A stretch of 64,000 nucleotides of DNA from a virus. The notes under the pieces were generated by a model. The model was not told the origin of the DNA. It did not search any database and worked only from the letters and a program-made list of their open reading frames with translations. The DNA lies in the IMG/VR virus record IMGVR_UViG_3300046648_000213, positions 1 through 64,000 of that record; one strand, written 5' to 3'. This document shows, piece by piece, positions 1-8,071 of this stretch (position 1 is its first letter; each line of letters opens with the position of its first letter). A program made the position numbers and the translations under genes.

Positions 1-2
1 AG

Positions 3-89
3 AACGGCAACATCGAGCCTGCCGGTAAGATCGGCCGACTCACTTTCTGGAGATGGAAAAATGAAGTAAATCGAACTGGACTCAGTTGA
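3..89 (+). CDS. C-terminal end of an unidentified gene (partial)
   Basis: One frame is open from the window edge to a TGA at 87-89 and gives about 28 residues, including G-R-L-T-F-W-R-W-K. The other two frames stop earlier, at the TAA at 67-69 and near base 28. Peptide composition is protein-like, but too little is present to name a function. The gene would lie directly upstream of the DNA ligase and be co-oriented with it. The frame choice is a judgement and could be wrong. Confidence 0.35.
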   Translation, partial: NGNIEPAGKIGRLTFWRWKNEVNRTGLS

Positions 90-160
90 ACTGAACCACT
101 ATCATCTCAACCCGGTTGTTATCAACCGAACTGAACTGAAGCGAAGTTAAATAAAATCAA
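70..160 (+). promoter_or_regulatory. Leader of the DNA ligase with repeated GAACTGAA units
   Basis: Short non-coding leader containing TTGAACTGAAC, CTCAGTTGA and CCGAACTGAACTGAA. The same vocabulary (CTCAACCC, GAACTGAAC) recurs just upstream of the ParA gene at 1669-1700, and CTCAGTTGA is the complement of part of the TCAACTGAGTTGA palindrome at 1564. This suggests that ligase and partition genes share a DNA-binding regulator. No convincing -10/-35 pair was seen here. Confidence 0.4.
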
Positions 161-1438
161 ATGAACGCCAACGAACTCAACCGAATCTTCCTGACGCTCG
201 CCGACACCAGCAAGCCGAAACAGAAGCAGCTGCTGCTCGAGACGTGCTTCGACTCTGACGTTTTCCAGCGCGTGCTGCGCGCCGCGCTCGACCCGTTCGT
301 CACGTATGGCATGACCGCCCTGCCCGCTTCGCAGCCGCAGGTCGAGCTCCGCGAGCACCTCGACGCCGAGTTCTGGTCCCTGCTCGAGCGACTTGCCAAG
401 CGGGAGATCACCGGCAACCACGCCAAGTTCGAAGTGGCGACGGCCATGTCGAAGTACACGTCCGACGTTTGCGACATCCTCCTGCGCATCGTCACGAAGG
501 ACCTGCGCTGCGGCGTCACGGCGACGCTCGTGAACAAGGTGTGGCCGAAGCTGATCCCCGAATACTCATGCATGCTGGCGAAGGACTACGACGCCGCCAA
601 GCAATCCTTCCCCTGCTGGTGGGAGCCTAAGCTGGACGGCTTTCGCGTCAATGTCCATGTGGACACTGACAACGGCACCGTCGACTTCGTGACGCGCAGC
701 GGCCTCTCCTATGGCGAGACGCTGAACCATCTGAAGGATTACGTTCTCGAGGCATGCGAGCAGTTCGCCATTCACCACGGCAAGCCGTTCTCGCGACTTG
801 TCCTTGATGCTGAAGCGATCAGCGGCTCGTTCGCCGAGACGTCTAGCTCCCTGCGCAAGAAGAGCAAGGTCGCGACCGATGCCTGGCTGAACCTGTTCGA
901 CGTTGTGACGAAGGAAGAATTCGACGCTGGGAAAAGCACGAACGAGTACGAAGTCCGCCGCCAAATGCTTCTGGACATCCTCGCCGTCTCCAACCCGGAC
1001 GGCGCGCTGCGCCTCTCCCGCGCTACCCTCGCCCACTCGCACGCCGATCTCGACGCCGCGTACGAATTCTGCCGCGATCGCGGAGACGAGGGGATCATGG
1101 TCAAGGATTGCGGCCACCTGTACGAGACGAAGCGCAGCGCCGCATGGCGCAAGCGCAAACCGGAGGACTCGCGTGAGTTCATGGTGGTCGGCTCCTTCGA
1201 GGGAGAAGGCAAGTACTTCGGCATGCTCGGCGGCCTGACGGTCGACGTCGACGGCGTTTCGGTGAACGTCGGCACCGGCCTCACGGACAAGCAGCGCGCC
1301 GATCTCTGGCCGGTCCGCTTCGACCTTCCCGGCCGACTTGTCGAAGTCGAGTACATGGAGAAGACGCCGGACGGCAGCCTGCGTCACCCTCGCCTGAAGC
1401 GCTTCCGCGACACGATCGAGGCGGGCGTGAAAGAATAA
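161..1438 (+). CDS. ATP-dependent DNA ligase
   Basis: Seals nicks in duplex DNA through an enzyme-adenylate intermediate, probably joining Okazaki fragments and repairing phage DNA. The 425-residue protein has the nucleotidyltransferase motif I E-P-K-L-D-G-F-R around residues 155-162, with K157 as the expected adenylated lysine. LDAEAI (215-220), LFDVV (245-249), DEGIMVKD (309-316) and the K-x-K of WRKRKP (329-334) follow in the expected order. The C-terminal part matches an OB-fold domain. Length is typical of phage ATP ligases. It starts at the first ATG after an AT-rich leader and is followed by a 267-bp gap before the partition genes. Confidence 0.95.
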   Translation: MNANELNRIFLTLADTSKPKQKQLLLETCFDSDVFQRVLRAALDPFVTYGMTALPASQPQVELREHLDAEFWSLLERLAKREITGNHAKFEVATAMSKYTSDVCDILLRIVTKDLRCGVTATLVNKVWPKLIPEYSCMLAKDYDAAKQSFPCWWEPKLDGFRVNVHVDTDNGTVDFVTRSGLSYGETLNHLKDYVLEACEQFAIHHGKPFSRLVLDAEAISGSFAETSSSLRKKSKVATDAWLNLFDVVTKEEFDAGKSTNEYEVRRQMLLDILAVSNPDGALRLSRATLAHSHADLDAAYEFCRDRGDEGIMVKDCGHLYETKRSAAWRKRKPEDSREFMVVGSFEGEGKYFGMLGGLTVDVDGVSVNVGTGLTDKQRADLWPVRFDLPGRLVEVEYMEKTPDGSLRHPRLKRFRDTIEAGVKE

Positions 1439-1563
1439 CGATCAACGGACGACGGCGAGCGGTGCGCGCGGCACCGGCCCGGACGAGCACGCCTAACCGG
1501 TTTGGGCATAGCAGCAGTCTGGAAAAGGGCCGAGGGTGAAAATCCCCACGTTGTCCACCCAAT

Positions 1564-1646
1564 TCAACTGAGTTGAGTCGATATGGACTGTGTTCGATGG
1601 AACACGGTCCATTTCGTTTGCGTCGATTGAAATAATTTGAATCGAT
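1564..1646. promoter_or_regulatory. Inverted-repeat cluster upstream of parA (candidate centromere/operator)
   Basis: The ligase-parA gap (1439-1705) contains three symmetric elements in 85 bp. They are TCAACTGAGTTGA at 1564-1576; arms ATGGACTGTGTTC and GAACACGGTCCAT around a 4-base centre (about 1582-1611); and arms TCGATTGAAA and TTTGAATCGA around 1624-1646. In type Ib partition systems the centromere (parS) and the autoregulatory operator lie exactly here, upstream of parA. The 13-bp TCAACTGAGTTGA recurs at 44915 and 45000. Assignment as parS is inference. Bases 1439-1560 hold nothing else I recognise. Confidence 0.5.
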
Positions 1647-1664
1647 GGCCACTCAATTTATACT
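1637..1664 (+). promoter_or_regulatory. Candidate sigma70 promoter of the partition operon
   Basis: TTGAAT (1637-1642) and TATACT (1659-1664) are spaced by 16 bp, with the start codon of the ParA gene 41 bp downstream. The -35 box falls inside the inverted repeat at 1624-1646, so a protein bound there would repress transcription. This fits autoregulation by the RHH protein. Confidence 0.45.
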
Positions 1665-1705
1665 TACTCAACCCGTTTGAACTGAACTCATCTGGAGTCA
1701 ATTGA

Positions 1706-2359
1706 ATGACGACAATCGCATTCGTATCAGGGAAGGGCGGCGTCGGCAAAACGACGTGGGCGTTTGACAACGCCGTGCAGCGCGCGCTCGCCGGCCGCGA
1801 CGTACTCGTCATCGACGCCGATCCCGAGCGCATCATGGCGATCGCGAACGCGCGTCGCGACAAGATCGAGGGCGTGCCGCACCTCACCTGCGTTTGCCTG
1901 TACGGCGACGAGATCACGACCGAAGTCCCGAAGCTAGTGAGGAAATACGACGACATCATCATCGACACGCCGGGGCACGACGCGCCCGAGTCGCGTAGCG
2001 CGATGGTCGTCGCGAAGAAGGTCATCACGCCCGCACAGACGAGCCAGTTCGATCTCGACGCCTACGCGAAGATCGACAAACTGGTGAAGCTGGCGCGCGG
2101 CTTCAATCCGAAGCTGGAAGCACTCGCACTGGTGAACCGCGCGTCGACGAACGTGCGCAAGGCCGACGCCGACGAGGCGCTGACCCTCATGAAGACGCTC
2201 CAGCAGTACCGTCCGATGGAATCGATCATGCGCGAGCGCGACGTGTTCAAGCGGATCGCTAAGGAGAACCTTGCCGTGTGTGAGTTGAAGCTGCGCAGCG
2301 ACAGCGACAAGTCGGGGCTCGCCGAGTCGAAGGCACTTTACGAGGAGATTTGGGCATGA
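1706..2359 (+). CDS. parA: ParA-family partition ATPase (type Ib-like)
   Basis: Walker-type cytoskeletal ATPase expected to drive segregation of a low-copy replicon by binding the nucleoid in its ATP form. The deviant Walker A box G-K-G-G-V-G-K-T-T spans residues 9-17, including the signature lysine K10. A switch-like VLVIDADP follows at 33-40 and Walker B IIIDTPG at 84-90. At 217 residues it lacks the N-terminal HTH of type Ia ParA proteins and matches type Ib. The ATG overlaps nothing upstream; its last bases overlap the start of the RHH gene, so the two are translationally coupled. It could instead be a MinD/ParA-like protein of another role, but the partner gene argues for partition. Confidence 0.9.
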   Translation: MTTIAFVSGKGGVGKTTWAFDNAVQRALAGRDVLVIDADPERIMAIANARRDKIEGVPHLTCVCLYGDEITTEVPKLVRKYDDIIIDTPGHDAPESRSAMVVAKKVITPAQTSQFDLDAYAKIDKLVKLARGFNPKLEALALVNRASTNVRKADADEALTLMKTLQQYRPMESIMRERDVFKRIAKENLAVCELKLRSDSDKSGLAESKALYEEIWA

Positions 2360-2679
2360 ATGCCGCTAAGAAAGGATTCGCGACCGACGCGTCGTCGTTC
2401 ATCGCTGACGCCGGCCGCCGGCCGAACGTGGAAGAGCCGGTGAAGCCCGCGCGCACGGCGCGCAAGACCGCGCCGGCGCCGGCCGCCGACGAGCCCTATC
2501 CGTGGATCGCCGCGAACGAGCGCGTGCCGAAGCACTTCGGCCTGCGCATGCCGGAGCCCGAGCACGAGAAGCTGAAGTGGATCGGGGAGCGCATCCCCGG
2601 CTCCATGCACGACTTCGCGCTGAAGGCCGTCACCGAGGCGATCGCCGCGAAGCTAAAGGAGCTCGGCATCGAGGGCTAG
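2356..2679 (+). CDS. Ribbon-helix-helix partner of ParA (ParB-like centromere-binding protein)
   Basis: A 107-residue protein starting at ATG 2356 in an ATGA overlap with the parA stop. The N-terminal half is flexible and rich in Pro, Ala and Arg. The C-terminal half (about residues 60-107) reads as a short beta strand F-G-L-R-M followed by two helices, the pattern of MetJ/Arc-type RHH dimers. In type Ib partition cassettes a small RHH protein with a disordered basic N-terminus follows ParA, stimulates its ATPase and binds repeats upstream of parA. All three points fit. The fold is inferred by eye. Its stop codon overlaps that of the convergent gene on the other strand. Confidence 0.65.
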   Translation: MNAAKKGFATDASSFIADAGRRPNVEEPVKPARTARKTAPAPAADEPYPWIAANERVPKHFGLRMPEPEHEKLKWIGERIPGSMHDFALKAVTEAIAAKLKELGIEG

Positions 2680-3071
2680 AGCTTCAGGTGCCGCAGGCCG
2701 ATGTAGAGACTGCGGCGCACCAGCTTCAGAACAGGGGAGATTCTGCCCGCCTTGGGCAGTCCCGCGTAGGCCCTTGCCATCTGCGCCTCTCGGCGCTTCG
2801 TGACAAGGTACGGTTGGACCTCCTCCAGCACCTGCGCGGCGTCCGCGCCGCACGCGCTCCAGACGAACACGCGTTTGTCGTCCTTCTTCCGCGTCTCCGA
2901 ACGCAACTGCCCGCAGCCGAAGATCGCCTGCAGCTTCTGCACCGTCACTTCACTGGTCATCGCGACGCGCACCAGCAGCGAATAGCTCGTGTGCGTGATG
3001 CGCACGGTGATGTAGCCTTCGCCGTCGATGATGCCTGCCGCCCACGCGTGCTCGCTCAAAAGTGCGCCCAT
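2676..3071 (-). CDS. LAGLIDADG-type homing endonuclease-like protein
   Basis: A 131-residue protein. Residues 8-20 read E-H-A-W-A-A-G-I-I-D-G-E-G, matching the WLAGLIDGEG form of the LAGLIDADG motif, in which the acidic residue binds metal. A single motif suggests a homodimeric enzyme. It may act as a free-standing mobile gene or have been recruited for another role. It is the last gene of the leftward region, overlaps the preceding gene by 16 bp, and is convergent with the RHH gene so that the two stop codons share two bases. No intron boundary or interrupted gene was seen next to it. Confidence 0.7.
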   Translation of the reverse strand: MGALLSEHAWAAGIIDGEGYITVRITHTSYSLLVRVAMTSEVTVQKLQAIFGCGQLRSETRKKDDKRVFVWSACGADAAQVLEEVQPYLVTKRREAQMARAYAGLPKAGRISPVLKLVRRSLYIGLRHLKL

Positions 3072-3649
3072 GCGCCCACCCCGACGAATGCGTCCGGCCG
3101 CTTCCAGTTCATCGGCTCGTCGACATATCCGACGAGGCCCACATGCACAGCTTTGACCTGGAGGAGATCGGCGCGCGCCTCGATGTGGAGCACCGGCGTG
3201 ACCGAGCGCGTCGTGTAGCCGGTCGCGACCATGATGTCGTAGCCGCGCTGCGCGGCGAACCACGGAAGGGCAAGGCGGGTGTCCATTGTCGTGACCTCGC
3301 CGGTCTTCTGGTCGACGACCGTCGACACCTCGTGCGGGTGTGAGTCGGCGACCACCTGCGACTGCGCCACCACGAACTTGTCCGAGTCCTTCTTCACCGC
3401 GTCAGGCAAGTGCAGCTGCTTCTTCACGCTCTGCGCGTAGACCTGCACCTTCGGCGGGGCGATCGTCTCGCTCGCAGCCATCGCGACGGCGGGCGTCGCC
3501 GCCTCCGGCACATCGACCGGCGCGACAATGGACGCCGACATCTGCGGCTGATGGTACGAGTCCCACACCGTCTTCCCTGCGCCCCACACAATCACGATCG
3601 CGGCGAGTGCCATGAGCACGTCGAACGCAATGTCCAGAATCCGTTTCAT
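3056..3649 (-). CDS. Membrane-anchored phage protein in the lysis region
   Basis: A 197-residue protein with an N-terminal membrane segment (residues about 8-27, followed by a charged stretch) and a soluble domain rich in Val and Ala. The tail ends in a G-A-W-A-H-F motif, reminiscent of a beta-rich or outer-membrane-facing domain. It lies directly downstream of the holin-like and endolysin genes, where spanins are often found. It does not resemble Rz: there is no long coiled coil, and no nested lipoprotein gene was seen. Function unknown; a role in the last step of lysis or in the cell envelope is a guess. Confidence 0.6.
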   Translation of the reverse strand: MKRILDIAFDVLMALAAIVIVWGAGKTVWDSYHQPQMSASIVAPVDVPEAATPAVAMAASETIAPPKVQVYAQSVKKQLHLPDAVKKDSDKFVVAQSQVVADSHPHEVSTVVDQKTGEVTTMDTRLALPWFAAQRGYDIMVATGYTTRSVTPVLHIEARADLLQVKAVHVGLVGYVDEPMNWKRPDAFVGVGAWAHF

Positions 3650-3667
3650 CTAGGTCCCCATGTGAAC

Positions 3668-3689
3668 GGGGCCGGTCAGTGCCGGCCCC
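3668..3689. terminator. GC-rich hairpin between late genes
   Basis: Arms GGGGCCGG (3668-3675) and CCGGCCCC (3682-3689) form an 8-bp stem between the holin-like gene and the next leftward gene. There is no run of U on the leftward transcript, so it is more likely a processing or attenuation structure than a full terminator. Confidence 0.4.
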
Positions 3690-3696
3690 TTATCAA

Positions 3697-4080
3697 TTAC
3701 TGCGCGACCGCGCCGGCCGGCGGCGCTGCCGCAGGCGCAGCCGTTGCATCGGGCGCGGAAGGGGCAGCCTTCACCTCGGCCTCGACGGCGGTGATGACGT
3801 TGTTCACGACCGCTGCGGCGGGGGCGGGCAGCACGTCGTTGATCGCGGTCGTGACGACCGGACCGACCGCATCGGCGATCGCGGCCGACAGCTTCACGCC
3901 GTTCTTCGTCTCGTCGTAGACGATCAGCGCGGCGGTCAGCGCGGAGACGATCAGGTCCATCACCGTCAGCGCTGTGTGCGAGTCGACCTTCACGCCGAAG
4001 TACGCGGCGCCGGCGACTATGCCGGCGAGAGTGGTCGGTTGCTTCAGGGCATTGCCGACTGCTTGCAGCAGTTCTTTCAT
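3697..4080 (-). CDS. Holin-like small membrane protein
   Basis: A 127-residue protein with hydrophobic segments around residues 18-31 and 40-57 separated by a short polar turn, then Y-D-E-T-K. The second half is an Ala/Pro-rich tail. This matches small phage holins with two membrane spans. It sits immediately downstream of the endolysin gene. A second holin candidate lies at 8965-9342, so one may be the holin and the other an antiholin or pinholin. No experimental distinction can be drawn from sequence. Confidence 0.6.
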   Translation of the reverse strand: MKELLQAVGNALKQPTTLAGIVAGAAYFGVKVDSHTALTVMDLIVSALTAALIVYDETKNGVKLSAAIADAVGPVVTTAINDVLPAPAAAVVNNVITAVEAEVKAAPSAPDATAAPAAAPPAGAVAQ

Positions 4081-4096
4081 CTTCTTCTCCAGTGGT

Positions 4097-4636
4097 TTAG
4101 ACGCCGCACTCGCGGCGCAGGTGCTCGCAACGGTTCATCCAACCGTTGTAGAACTTCTTCTGCGTGGGGTCGTTCTCGACGATCTGCTCGTAGAACTGCT
4201 CACGCTGGTTGATGTAACCCGCGATGGTGTCCTTCGTGCGCGAGGTGTTCGCGGCGTGCGCAGTCATCACGCCAGGCACGCCATCGGCCTTGATCTTCAG
4301 GGCAAGCTGGAGGAAGCGCACCGCGCGTGCGGGGTTGTGCTGGACCGCGCCGTCGAAGACGACCATCGCGAGGTCATTGGATTGGAAGCCGGGGCAGCCG
4401 GCCGGCGCGTAGAACATCGTGTAGTAGATGTCCTGCATCTCGTCGTCGCTCATCTGCGACACGGGGCGCTTCGGCAGGTTGCACTTCAGGCGGTAGGCGT
4501 CGTACGTCAGCTGCGTGACGCCCTTGTAGGTGAGGCCGCCGCGATCGCCGGGGACGTTCGCGAGGCCGCCTTCTTCGCCGAGCACGCACTTGAGGGCGTA
4601 CTGGAACTTGGTATCAACCGAATGGTCTGTTGCCAT
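4097..4636 (-). CDS. Endolysin, GH108-type muramidase
   Basis: Peptidoglycan hydrolase for host lysis. Residues 14-24 carry the A-L-K-x-V-L-G-E-E-G-G motif, in which E22 matches the catalytic glutamate of glycoside hydrolase family 108. GGLTYKGVTQ follows, as does the later I-Y-Y-T-M-F-Y element typical of the family. The C-terminal half resembles its peptidoglycan-binding domain. Length (179) is normal. No signal peptide or SAR segment is visible, so export would need a holin, and holin candidates lie on both sides. Starts at ATG 4636. Confidence 0.9.
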   Translation of the reverse strand: MATDHSVDTKFQYALKCVLGEEGGLANVPGDRGGLTYKGVTQLTYDAYRLKCNLPKRPVSQMSDDEMQDIYYTMFYAPAGCPGFQSNDLAMVVFDGAVQHNPARAVRFLQLALKIKADGVPGVMTAHAANTSRTKDTIAGYINQREQFYEQIVENDPTQKKFYNGWMNRCEHLRRECGV

Positions 4637-4677
4637 TTTCGTTCGGCGGCTTTAGCCGCTCTCTCTTTTTGGCAGCC

Positions 4678-5001
4678 TTAGAAGGCTTGCTCGATTTTGA
4701 TTTGCAGGTGACCGTCGTTCGGAACAGAGAGCTTCTCACCACCGGCGGTCGTTACCAACCAGTGCCCGTGATAGTCGCCGCTCTCTGCCGTGTCGCGCTC
4801 GGACCACGGGTAGCTTACCTTGCCCGCCGCTGCGTCCGCAACCGTGGCGTTCCCGCCGACCACGCGCGACGTGTTCACGCGGCGCATGAAGAACTGCACG
4901 GTACAGTCGTCGAGCTTGATCGCCTGGCCGTTGCTGTCGGTGAGCGTGGACGACATGATGGGCAGCGTGTCGCCCTGACGCAGCGTGAAGTCATAGATCA
5001 T
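4678..5001 (-). CDS. BppU-like tail/baseplate accessory domain protein
   Basis: A 107-residue all-beta protein beginning M-I-Y-D-F-T-L-R-Q-G-D-T-L-P. Mid-protein it contains V-Q-F-F-M-R and the D-A-A-A-G-K-V-S-Y-P-W motif. This pattern is seen in N-terminal domains of baseplate upper protein (BppU) and related Ig-like phage domains. Its ATG overlaps the stop of the 1020-residue tail protein (ATGA), so the two are probably translated together and may interact on the virion. Confidence 0.6.
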   Translation of the reverse strand: MIYDFTLRQGDTLPIMSSTLTDSNGQAIKLDDCTVQFFMRRVNTSRVVGGNATVADAAAGKVSYPWSERDTAESGDYHGHWLVTTAGGEKLSVPNDGHLQIKIEQAF

Positions 5002-8000
5002 CGAAGTCTCCTGCTGATGGTTGTCGAGTTGTTGATCTGAACGCGCGAGCGGCTCGAGCTCACGCTCGCGGTGTTGGCCGAAGGCGGCAGGGCCGCGTCG
5101 TTAGAGGAGGGCGGCACCTGCGCGGCGTTGGACGACTTGTCCTGCGCCGCACGCGCGGCGTCGTATGGTTGCTGTGAGACAAGTGTCGAGCCATCGGTGC
5201 GGGCGCTCACCGGCTTGCCGGTCAGCTTGATCGCACCGCGCCAACCCGGCACATAGATCGCATCTCCATCGTTGAGCGGCACGAAGATGAGCGGCGACGC
5301 GCCGGAGCTCGTGGCCGGCACAAACAGGTCCGCGCTGAGGTCGAGCGACGGCGCGCGCACCGTGAGCCCGCGGCTGGAGAACGCCGGCTGCATCACTGCC
5401 TCGTCGACGTCGATCGCCGGTGCCACAATGGACTGCGCGGCCGAGGCGAAGCGCGGCGCTGGCATCGAGCTCGAGGTGTCGAGCGTCGCGACCTTCGCTG
5501 GCGCGGCGAGGCCGGTGAGCGCAGGACCGAACGCGGCCGGCGCAACATCGAGTGCCGGAACGCTCAGCGTCGAAGGTGCGATCGTCGAGATCGACGGCGT
5601 GAAGAAGTCGGTCGTCAAGGCAAGTGTTTGAGCCGCCACCTTCGCCACCGACGCCTGCGATGGTTGGTACACCGTAGCGTCGGTGTTCAGTACGCCTACC
5701 GAGACGCTGTTGCTCACCGGGCGGACGGACGGAGCCGGGAAAGTGGCGCTCGAGCTCAGTGTTGCCACTGAAATAGGCACCATTCCAGATGGTGAAAAAA
5801 TCGGCGCAAATGCCTGATAAATAGGCAGCAGGAGAGGCGCTATAACCGCTTCGGGAGCCTCTCCCAATACCAAACTGAGGACCTCCGCGCTCGAATCGAA
5901 TAGCGGGGCCGTAATCGATTTTGCCCCTGCCGAGACGCTGATCGAGGTGAGCGAAACGTTCGTATCGAGCAGCGGCGCAACTAACATTCCGCCGCGGGCG
6001 GCCCACACAGGATCGAGCAGCGCCGGAGCGACATCGAGCGTCGGCGCGGCCACCGCGCGCGCGCCGATGCTGAACGTGGAAGCGGGCAGGTCGGCTGCGG
6101 TGTCCATTGCCGGCAAGTGCAGCGCGATCGCGGCCGGCGCCAGCGCGGGCATGCCGAGATCAGCCGCGATGTCGATGGTCGGCGCAGTGTCCAATTGGAC
6201 ACCGGCACCGACGCTAGGCGTGAAGAGTGCAGCGGGCGCGTCGATCGTCTGAGCGGCGAGCGTGGCAGCGATCGGCGCGAGGGCAGGGGCCGCGAGTTGC
6301 TCGCTCGAATCGAGCAGCGCGAGCGCAACGCGCACGGCGGGCGTGGCCGTGGCCGGCGCGTAAACGGCAGGCACTGCGTCGAGCGCGGCGGGGACCCATG
6401 CCTGCGCGCGAGGGGAGATCACCGGGTTGAAGACGCCGGCCGCTGCGTCGAGCAGCGGCATGCTGAGTTGTGCAGCGCCGATAGTTAGTTGCGCCGGGGC
6501 CTGACTGTCGTCGAGCACCAGCGTCGTCGGACGCAACACGTCCGCGAACGTCGCGCGCGCCGTACTCACAGCTTGCCCTTGCGCAGCGAGTGCGATCACC
6601 GTGGCAAGGTCCGCTGTGGCCATCGCCCGCGCAGCAGCTGTGCCGCCGAGCGGGATCGCAGTGTGGAGGTCGGCCTGCGCCGCCGCGCTCGCCGCGCCCG
6701 CGCCGGCCAGCGTTACTGCCGTGCTGAGCGCGCCGCTCGCCGACGCCGAGACGACGCCGCTGCCGTACAGCAGCGTGCCGGTCTTCAGGTCTGCGCTCGA
6801 GCTCGCGCTCGCCGCGCCCGCGCCGGCCAATGCGATCGCCGTGCTGAGCGAGCCGCTCGCCGCGCTCACGCCGCTCGCCGTGCCTGAGAACTGGACTGCC
6901 GTGCTGAGGTCGGCGCTCGAGCTCGAGCGACACACGGCGCTGCCCGCAAGCACAATGGACGTCGACAGGTCGCCGGCCGACGCCGGCTGCACATGCGCAG
7001 ATGCGGCAAGGTTGATCGCCGTGCTGATGCCGGCCGTCGCCGATGAGGCCACGGTGCCCGCACCGGCCAGCGTCTTTTGAGTGGCGAGTGCAGCCGTCGC
7101 CGTGCACACGGCCACCGCGCTCGCTGCGAGCCGCTTCTGCGTCGAGAGCGTCGCAGTGCCGGTCGCGACGCACGATCCGGTCGACGCGGCGAAGTTCGGG
7201 CCTGTCGCTGGCTGCGTGATCGTGTACGTGCGCGTCTCGCCCGCTGTCCAGGCTGCGACGTTCGTCTGCGCATCGACCTGCGTCCACGTCTTGCCGCCGT
7301 CGCTCGACTGTTCGAACGTCCAGCTTTTCAGCATCGCGTTCAGGTACGAGGTCTGGACTCCGAGCGTATAGCTCTTCAGCTGCGTGTTCGGATAGACGTA
7401 GGCGTACGCGGCAAGCACGCCGGTCTTTGTCTGCCAGCCGGTCGTGACCGAGCCATCGCGCAGATAGTCCGCGGTGTTGTTGCCGTCGTCGAGGTCTGTG
7501 CCGAAGCCATAGCCGCTGAGCACCACGCCGGTCGTGTCGGTGACGTCGAGCGAGCCGAGCGCGATGTAGTTCTGGCTCGCCGAGTTCTGGACGGCCGTCA
7601 CGTGCAGGCGGTACTGGTACTTGCCGAAGGTGATCGTCTGACTCACCTTCCAGCAGTACTTGTTGTAGTCGTACGTGTAGAGGTCGGTGAACGTCGTGCC
7701 GTCGTCCGACCATTGCAGCCGGAACTTGCAGGGCAACTCGTCGGGCCACTGGCTATAGGACGAGATCGCGACGCTCGTGATCGCGCGCGTGACGCTCGCG
7801 CCGAAGTCGTACTGCCACCAACCGCTCGTGGCCGAGTACTCCCATATGTTCGACGTGCTCGCAACGGAGCCGTCGCACGCGCCCGCCGCGACCCGCCCGC
7901 TATACGAGCCGGCTGCGGACGGCGTGCCGCCGGTGAGGACGTTCGTGCTCGAGCCGTCCTCATACATCGCGACCTCAGCCAGCAACATGTACGGCGTCGT

Positions 8001-8060
8001 TGCTTGAATGGTCGATTTGGTCGAATCAATCTGAATTCGCCAATAGCGATGTCCGGCCAT
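4998..8060 (-). CDS. Large tail fibre/surface protein with discoidin-like and repeat domains
   Basis: A 1020-residue virion protein. Residues 1-155 and about 160-290 look like two beta-sandwich domains of the discoidin (F5/8 type C) sort, with W-W-Q-Y-D-F-G and later S-S-D-G-G-K-T-W; these domains often bind sugars. Residues about 295-505 are an Ala-rich 20-residue repeat (S-A-D-L-S-T-A-x-x-L-A-G-A-G). Residues 505-940 form a looser repeat built on A-P-x-L-D-x-x-A. The last about 80 residues are Ser/Arg-rich. Probably a host-surface binding fibre. It contains one TGTCCAATTGGACA palindrome at 6188. Confidence 0.75.
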   Translation of the reverse strand: MAGHRYWRIQIDSTKSTIQATTPYMLLAEVAMYEDGSSTNVLTGGTPSAAGSYSGRVAAGACDGSVASTSNIWEYSATSGWWQYDFGASVTRAITSVAISSYSQWPDELPCKFRLQWSDDGTTFTDLYTYDYNKYCWKVSQTITFGKYQYRLHVTAVQNSASQNYIALGSLDVTDTTGVVLSGYGFGTDLDDGNNTADYLRDGSVTTGWQTKTGVLAAYAYVYPNTQLKSYTLGVQTSYLNAMLKSWTFEQSSDGGKTWTQVDAQTNVAAWTAGETRTYTITQPATGPNFAASTGSCVATGTATLSTQKRLAASAVAVCTATAALATQKTLAGAGTVASSATAGISTAINLAASAHVQPASAGDLSTSIVLAGSAVCRSSSSADLSTAVQFSGTASGVSAASGSLSTAIALAGAGAASASSSADLKTGTLLYGSGVVSASASGALSTAVTLAGAGAASAAAQADLHTAIPLGGTAAARAMATADLATVIALAAQGQAVSTARATFADVLRPTTLVLDDSQAPAQLTIGAAQLSMPLLDAAAGVFNPVISPRAQAWVPAALDAVPAVYAPATATPAVRVALALLDSSEQLAAPALAPIAATLAAQTIDAPAALFTPSVGAGVQLDTAPTIDIAADLGMPALAPAAIALHLPAMDTAADLPASTFSIGARAVAAPTLDVAPALLDPVWAARGGMLVAPLLDTNVSLTSISVSAGAKSITAPLFDSSAEVLSLVLGEAPEAVIAPLLLPIYQAFAPIFSPSGMVPISVATLSSSATFPAPSVRPVSNSVSVGVLNTDATVYQPSQASVAKVAAQTLALTTDFFTPSISTIAPSTLSVPALDVAPAAFGPALTGLAAPAKVATLDTSSSMPAPRFASAAQSIVAPAIDVDEAVMQPAFSSRGLTVRAPSLDLSADLFVPATSSGASPLIFVPLNDGDAIYVPGWRGAIKLTGKPVSARTDGSTLVSQQPYDAARAAQDKSSNAAQVPPSSNDAALPPSANTASVSSSRSRVQINNSTTISRRLR
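6543..7175 (-). repeat. About ten 60-bp tandem repeats in the tail fibre gene
   Basis: Encodes a strict 20-residue period (L-S-T-A-x-x-L-A-G-A-G-x-A-S-A-S-x-x-A-D). Copies differ at synonymous and conservative sites. The repeat looks protein-structural and may let the fibre change length by recombination. Confidence 0.8.
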
Positions 8061-8071
8061 CTAACCCCCGA

